Below are positions 12,517 through 16,482 of a stretch of DNA of 16,482 nt, one piece after another. Source of the DNA: an uncultured Prevotella sp. (GTDB lineage Bacteria; Bacteroidota; Bacteroidia; Bacteroidales; Bacteroidaceae). The notes under the pieces were generated by a model. The model was given only the letters and a program-made list of their open reading frames with translations, was not told the origin of the DNA and did not search any database. The position numbers and the translations under genes were made by a program. How positions within the stretch are numbered: position 1 is the stretch's first letter; each line of letters opens with the position of its first letter. The stretch is taken from positions 1 through 16,482 of the forward strand of contig CAJJWN010000057.1 in NCBI GenBank assembly GCA_905196835.1, written 5' to 3'.

Positions 12517-15492
12517 TTAATTTCCGTCTTCCGAAGGAAGAAGGACTACTCCCTCCTGCTTCATCCCGTCCATCATTATACGCAGCGGACGGTCGAAGCG
12601 GACGTGGCGCACGTACTGCGTCTCGTCCACGGCCGGCATGGCGTCGAGCACGTCTTTCCTGAACACTCCCTCGCCTTTGTACGTGTTTACGGTGAAGTAG
12701 CCCACGCCGAAACTCGTCAGGTTCTGGAAGAAGTGGGTGCCCTGGCTCGGGTCGACGCGGTAGTTTGGCAGTCCGGCCTCGACTATTACGCGCGCCGCGC
12801 TGATGTGGGGCCACTTCACGGGGATGCCCAGCCAGTAGTCGCTCGAGCCCCAGCGGCCCGGCCCTACGAGCACGTAGTTCTTGCCCTCGGCCACAAACTT
12901 GCGGTTGATGCGCTCCACTTCGTCGGCTATGCGGGGGTTGTTGGAGGCGGTGAAGTTGTCGTCCGTCTTGACATAAACCACGTCGGTCACGTCCTCGCTG
13001 ATGCCGTGTCCGAGCGAATTGTGCGAGCGCAGCAGGCACGCCGAGTCGTCGATTGCGGCCAAGTCCTCATCCAAGACCTGCTTGCTGTCAACTATCGGGC
13101 GCATCTGCAAGAGGTAGAACTCGCCCGTGCGGTCGGCGTTGATGTTGCAGGCGAACTCTATTTCCACCGGCCTCTTCATCCCCTCCTCACCCAGTTTCAT
13201 AGACATCTGCAACAGTTCGGGCAAGGGGAACACGCCCTGTTGCAGCACCCCGCAGAACGAAATAATCTTACGACCGCCCTCATAGATGCCGTCGCGTATC
13301 ACCTGGTCGTACGGGTCGTATGTAGATGCGATGTAGCTGAGCGAGCCGTCCTTGTCGGCGTCCTTCACCTTCAGCTTCAAGATGTTGAAGCCGTCGTCCA
13401 CCTTGAAGTCGCCGCCAACGTCCTTCATGTCGAGCGCATAGAACTGTGTCTGCGTCTGCCTTAGGGCAATCTCCATCTCGCTGGTCTGCAACACCTGCGT
13501 CGGATGGTACGGACTTACGCGCAGCGTCTGCCCTCCGTCCACGATATACTTGCCCAGTCCGAGCGCAAGGCTGGCTATTCCTTCCTCTGAAGTCTCGTCG
13601 CCTATGGGGTAATAGTTGATTGAGCGCAGCACGCCTGATATGTTGGGATAGTAGCGGTCGCCGTACTGCTTGCCCACGACTTCCTGCAAGATGACGGCCA
13701 TCTTCTCCTGGTCAATGACGTTGCTCGTGGCCGTCATGTACGCCTTAGAGTCCTTGTAGTACACCGATGCGTACACGCTCTTTATGGCTGCGGCCAGCAT
13801 TTGCAGCATCTGGTACTTGTCGTCAAGGTTCGGAATCATGTAAGTGGAGTATATTCCGGCGAACGGCTGGTAGTGGGAATCTTCCAGAAGGCTCGACGAG
13901 CGGATGGCAATCGGCCTGTCGGTAGCCTCGAAGAAGGTGAAGAAGTCGGCTATGTACTTGTCCGGCAGTTGGGCGCGGAGGAAGTGTTTAAGTATCTCCT
14001 CGTCGCTGGCATCGCTCAAAGCTATTTTGTAAAGCTTGTTGCTCTCCATGAACTGGTCGAACACATCGGTGCACAATACCACCGTCTTGGGGATTGACAC
14101 GCTTACTCCCTCGCGCTCGTTGAACTCGGGATGCTTCTTTATTATGCTGTCGAGGAAGGCCAGTCCGCGGCCTTTGCCGCCGAGCGAGCCGTCGCCTATG
14201 CGTGCGAAGTGGGCGTAGCGGTCGAACTTGCCGCGGTCGAACACGGCCACGACGCCGATGTTTTTCATGTGGCGGTACTGCACAATGGCGTCGAAGATTA
14301 TCCTTCGGTGCAGGTCAACGTCCTGCAACTTGTGCCACGTTATGTTCTTCAGAAACTCCGACACGGGGAAAATGGCCCTGGCGCAGAGCCACCGGCTCAT
14401 GTGGTTGCGCGATATGTGGTAGAGCATCGAGTCATAAGGTATCTTGAAGATGTTGTCCTGAAGCTCCTTCAGAGTGCGCACGCGCATCACCTCCTCGTGC
14501 GTCTTCGGGTCGCGGAAGATGAAGTCTCCGAAGCCCATGTGCTCCTCCATGATGTCGCGCAGGTCGATGCTCATGGCCTTGGAGTTCTTGTCTATGAAGT
14601 GAAAATGCTCCGCCTCGGCCTTGGCGCGGTTCTCGCTTTCGCTGCTCTGGAGTATCAGCGGCACGTACTCGTTGCGCCCGCGGATGGCGCGGAGCAGCTT
14701 GAGGCCGGCCTCAGAGTCCTTCACTCCGCCCTTGGGAAAGCGGCAGTCGGATATTACGCCGAGCGTGTTGTCGGCGTAGCGGTCGTACAGTTCCATGGCC
14801 TCCTCGTACGTACGGGCGAGCACCACCTTGGGCCTGCCCCTCATGCGGAGCATCGCGCTGTGTGGGTTAAGCGCCTCGGTGGAGAAGTGCTGGCTCTGTG
14901 CGAGGATGTAGCCGTAGAGCATCGGCAGCAGAGAAGAGTAGAAGCGGATGCTGTCTTCCACCAGGAGAATCATCTGCACGCCTGCCTCGGCTATGTCGTG
15001 CTCTATGTTCATCTTGTCCTCGATTAGCTTTATGATGGACATAATGAGGTTGGTGTTGCCCAGCCAGCAGAACACGTAGTCGAAGATTGACAAGTCTTCG
15101 TTCTCCATTCGGCGCGTTATGCCGTGTGAGAAGGGCGTCAGCACGACGCAGGGAATGTCGGGAAACTTGGCCTTTATACCGCGTGCCACGTCGAAGGCGT
15201 CGTTGTCCGCGTTGCCGGGCATACATATTACGAGGTCTATGCTCGTAGAGGCAAGCACTTCGGATGCCTCCTCCGTGGTGCTCACCTGCGTGAAGGTGGG
15301 CGGGTAACGCATACCAAGCTCGGTGTATTCGTTGAATATCTTTTCGTCAATCCGCCCGTCGTCTTCGAGCATGAAGGCGTCGTAGGGGTTGGCAACGATG
15401 AGCACGTTGAAGATGCGCCGCGTCATAAGGTTCATGAACGTGACGTCCTTCAGGTAGAATTTGCTCCACTGCTGCGGTGTGTTTTCGCTCAT
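12517..15492 (-). CDS. double receiver-like / PEP-pyruvate-binding (PPDK_N) fusion protein
   Basis: The 991 residues show two receiver-like folds followed by an ATP-grasp PEP/pyruvate-binding domain. The first (about 27-155) lacks the acidic pocket, having ANPYD and ICMPGN where acids are expected. The second (about 173-310) keeps the whole phosphorylation set: Glu179/Asp180, Asp249, Ser283 and Lys302. The PPDK_N region (about 425-805) has SLGGKGRGL (436-444), IAIRSSSLLED (528-538), PVEIEF (775-780) and LLQMRPIV (794-801). No phospho-histidine swivel domain and no PEP-utilising TIM barrel follow, so a complete PEP synthase or PPDK reaction is unlikely. The C-terminus carries a distinctive LVGPGRWGSSDYWLGIPV (875-892). 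ATG 15492 follows the stop of the upstream small gene by 1 nt. Often annotated as phosphoenolpyruvate synthase by similarity; real function unknown. Confidence 0.85.
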   Translation of the reverse strand: MSENTPQQWSKFYLKDVTFMNLMTRRIFNVLIVANPYDAFMLEDDGRIDEKIFNEYTELGMRYPPTFTQVSTTEEASEVLASTSIDLVICMPGNADNDAFDVARGIKAKFPDIPCVVLTPFSHGITRRMENEDLSIFDYVFCWLGNTNLIMSIIKLIEDKMNIEHDIAEAGVQMILLVEDSIRFYSSLLPMLYGYILAQSQHFSTEALNPHSAMLRMRGRPKVVLARTYEEAMELYDRYADNTLGVISDCRFPKGGVKDSEAGLKLLRAIRGRNEYVPLILQSSESENRAKAEAEHFHFIDKNSKAMSIDLRDIMEEHMGFGDFIFRDPKTHEEVMRVRTLKELQDNIFKIPYDSMLYHISRNHMSRWLCARAIFPVSEFLKNITWHKLQDVDLHRRIIFDAIVQYRHMKNIGVVAVFDRGKFDRYAHFARIGDGSLGGKGRGLAFLDSIIKKHPEFNEREGVSVSIPKTVVLCTDVFDQFMESNKLYKIALSDASDEEILKHFLRAQLPDKYIADFFTFFEATDRPIAIRSSSLLEDSHYQPFAGIYSTYMIPNLDDKYQMLQMLAAAIKSVYASVYYKDSKAYMTATSNVIDQEKMAVILQEVVGKQYGDRYYPNISGVLRSINYYPIGDETSEEGIASLALGLGKYIVDGGQTLRVSPYHPTQVLQTSEMEIALRQTQTQFYALDMKDVGGDFKVDDGFNILKLKVKDADKDGSLSYIASTYDPYDQVIRDGIYEGGRKIISFCGVLQQGVFPLPELLQMSMKLGEEGMKRPVEIEFACNINADRTGEFYLLQMRPIVDSKQVLDEDLAAIDDSACLLRSHNSLGHGISEDVTDVVYVKTDDNFTASNNPRIADEVERINRKFVAEGKNYVLVGPGRWGSSDYWLGIPVKWPHISAARVIVEAGLPNYRVDPSQGTHFFQNLTSFGVGYFTVNTYKGEGVFRKDVLDAMPAVDETQYVRHVRFDRPLRIMMDGMKQEGVVLLPSEDGN

Positions 15493-15493
15493 T

Positions 15494-15712
15494 TCAATGT
15501 GTATGTTTTCTTGTTTTAAGCTCGCGGTAAAGGCACAACAGCGTGGCTTCTACGAACGCTACGGCCACGAAAACTACGACAAGCCAAGGAAAACTGTCGA
15601 ACGCCGCCGCGGCTGCAACCGGTATGCCGGAAAGCACGCTGATAATGATTATGCCCTTGATGTCGAGCTCGAACGGCTCGTTGAGGTGTGAATAAAACTT
15701 GCGGATGCTCAT
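15494..15712 (-). CDS. 72-residue two-helix membrane protein, coupled to the REC-PPDK_N gene
   Basis: I do not recognise the family. The protein has a polar N-terminus (MSIRKFYSHLNEPFELDIKG), two hydrophobic helices at about 19-37 and 42-62 separated by DSFP, and a basic tail RELKTRKHTH. Both helices are long enough to span the inner membrane, probably as a hairpin. Its TGA (15496-15494) is followed after a single base by the ATG of the 991-residue protein, so ribosomes probably pass directly from one to the other. A Bacteroidota-type promoter lies about 50 nt upstream. The tight coupling suggests it is a membrane partner or docking site for the large protein, which is an inference from layout only. 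Confidence 0.75.
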   Translation of the reverse strand: MSIRKFYSHLNEPFELDIKGIIIISVLSGIPVAAAAAFDSFPWLVVVFVAVAFVEATLLCLYRELKTRKHTH

Positions 15713-15758
15713 GGTCAGTGCGTATTTGCTTGCTGTTGAACTACATATATGTCATTTG

Positions 15759-15791
15759 CAAAAATAGTGAAAATATCCGAAAGCGGCGCAA
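15759..15791 (-). promoter_or_regulatory. promoter of the small membrane protein / REC-PPDK_N operon
   Basis: Leftward TTG (15791-15789), a 22-nt spacer and TATTTTTG (15766-15759) fit the Bacteroidota consensus at the long end of the spacing range. The predicted start, about 15754, gives a leader of about 42 nt to the ATG at 15712. Confidence 0.6.
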
Positions 15792-15836
15792 CTTGCCGCC
15801 GTTTTTATGTTGTATGTAAACCAAATATCAGCTGGT

Positions 15837-15990
15837 AATCAAGCTCCTCTTCCAAAAGAGGGCTGGGGTGGATGTCAGAAAGGCCACCTTTCGCATTCCA
15901 AAAGGCCATGTTTTGCACGCTAAAATGCCGCCTTTCGCAATGCGAAAGGCGACCTTTTGTTAAGTCGTTGATTATCAACGGGTTGCAAAC
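15837..15990 (+). repeat. composite hairpin repeat, copy 4
   Basis: It has the same left edge as copy 1 (AATCAAGCTCC, 15837-15847), a weaker CCTCTT/AAGAGG hairpin with a GGGCTGGGGTGG tail, then AAAGGCCACCTTTCGCATTC. The main stem has changed to CGCCTTTCGCA (15929-15939) / TGCGAAAGGCG (15941-15951), perfect over 11 bp, with new outer and inner pairs relative to copies 1-3. The tail contains CGTTGATTATCAACG (15966-15980), a perfect odd-length palindrome that is only partial in the other copies. Confidence 0.8.
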
Positions 15991-16003
15991 GGACAAAAAC
16001 AAG

Positions 16004-16039
16004 GGCCGGCGGAGGCTGCTTGCTGCACCTCCGCCGGCC
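16004..16039 (-). terminator. intrinsic terminator of the PepSY-like gene
   Basis: GGCCGGCGGAGG (16004-16015) pairs perfectly with CCTCCGCCGGCC (16028-16039) over 12 bp with a 12-nt loop. It starts 14 nt past the TAA of the leftward gene and is followed on the minus strand by CTTGTTTTTGTCC, a T-rich tract. Confidence 0.85.
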
Positions 16040-16053
16040 GTGTCTCAATACGT

Positions 16054-16482
16054 TTAATAGTCGTAAACCTCTGTTATATGGCCGTCGGGCGTAACCTTGA
16101 GGTCGAAGTCCGTGTCTTCAAGGTCAACGAGATAGTACGCCTCGCCGCCGGATGTCTCGATGTAGTCGCAGTCGTCTATGCGCTTGTTGGGGTACTGCGC
16201 CTTAACCGCTTGGCGGATGTTCTCGGGCATGGAGCGCGTCACGTCGGTAGAAGTCTGCACCCATGCGTACTGCGTGTCGAACCACAGCTCCTTGCTCTTG
16301 CCGTCGTGTATGATGTCAACATCGTAGCCGCTGCGCTCGCGGTCGAAGTCAACCACGCGTGCGCCGGGGTACGTCTGGTCGATGAACTGCTGTATTTCCG
16401 CCGGTATCTGGTTGCCTACAAGGTCGCCGTGCGAGCCTCCGCCGCCGTCCTGCACCTCGCGGAAGAGCGTGACGCGAAGGGC
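16054..16482 (-). CDS. PepSY-like periplasmic protein, 5' end outside the window
   Basis: The reading frame is open through the right edge, so the N-terminus with any signal peptide is missing; the GTG at 16455 is internal. The visible 142 residues hold two tandem PepSY-like units. One begins IPAEIQQFIDQTYPGARVVD and ends near WVQTSTDV. The other begins MPENIRQAVKAQYPNKRIDD and ends HITEVYDY. This alternation of an amphipathic helix with a beta-sheet, (I/M)P..I...(I/V)...YP, is typical of the PepSY-like (PF11396-type) proteins that are abundant and secreted in Bacteroidales. Such proteins are thought to bind or inhibit something in the envelope, but no partner is known here. A strong terminator follows the stop. 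Confidence 0.75.
   Translation of the reverse strand, partial: ALRVTLFREVQDGGGGSHGDLVGNQIPAEIQQFIDQTYPGARVVDFDRERSGYDVDIIHDGKSKELWFDTQYAWVQTSTDVTRSMPENIRQAVKAQYPNKRIDDCDYIETSGGEAYYLVDLEDTDFDLKVTPDGHITEVYDY

Noticed and set aside
15783..15799. GCGGC/GCCGC hairpin followed by GTTTTT on the plus strand as a terminator
   Set aside because: The stem is only 5 bp and no rightward gene precedes it; the bases overlap the -33 region of the leftward operon promoter.
224..15990. The four hairpin repeats as a CRISPR array
   Set aside because: Copies are kilobases apart, differ in length and sequence, and no cas genes are present.

Overview
This window looks like chromosomal DNA from a Bacteroidota bacterium of the order Bacteroidales. 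Prevotellaceae is my best guess from protein flavour, repeat style and base composition, but I cannot prove it. The main evidence is the promoters: several genes are preceded by the Bacteroidota-type pair TTG - about 19 nt - TAnnTTTG, and most starts lack a strong Shine-Dalgarno. The gene set is also typical: purH next to mreBCD-mrdA-rodA, DUF4143 ATPases and PepSY-like proteins.

Left part (1-2110): a cluster of four short palindromic repeats, then a leftward AAA+/DUF4143 ATPase gene bracketed by two same-orientation copies of a hairpin repeat. Middle left (2114-8614): a rightward block holding a stand-alone IMP cyclohydrolase (the N-terminal half of PurH) and the rod-shape/elongasome genes mreB, mreC, mreD, mrdA (PBP2) and rodA. 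From mreB to rodA the genes are tightly packed or overlap. MreB filaments, the MreC/MreD scaffold, the PBP2 transpeptidase and the RodA glycosyltransferase form the lateral wall-synthesis machine. A symmetric terminator at 8729-8759 closes this block against the leftward class II fructose-bisphosphate aldolase gene.

Right part (8815-16482): every gene runs leftward. In transcription order from the right edge: a partial PepSY-like protein; a two-gene operon made of a 72-residue two-helix membrane protein and a 991-residue protein joining two receiver-like domains to a PEP/pyruvate-binding (ATP-grasp) domain; a membrane-anchored MutS-type ATPase; a probable short RNA of about 60 nt with its own promoter and terminator; and the aldolase.

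Non-coding architecture is unusually rich. Four copies of a composite hairpin repeat (around 224-382, 1799-1920, 12343-12463 and 15837-15990) all lie in the same orientation. Their stems differ by paired, compensating changes. A G-rich hairpin module also occurs twice in opposite orientation between purH and mreB. The items most worth follow-up are the REC-REC-PPDK_N protein with its coupled small membrane partner, the short RNA gene, and the covarying repeat family. No tRNA, rRNA, CRISPR array, transposase or phage gene was seen.
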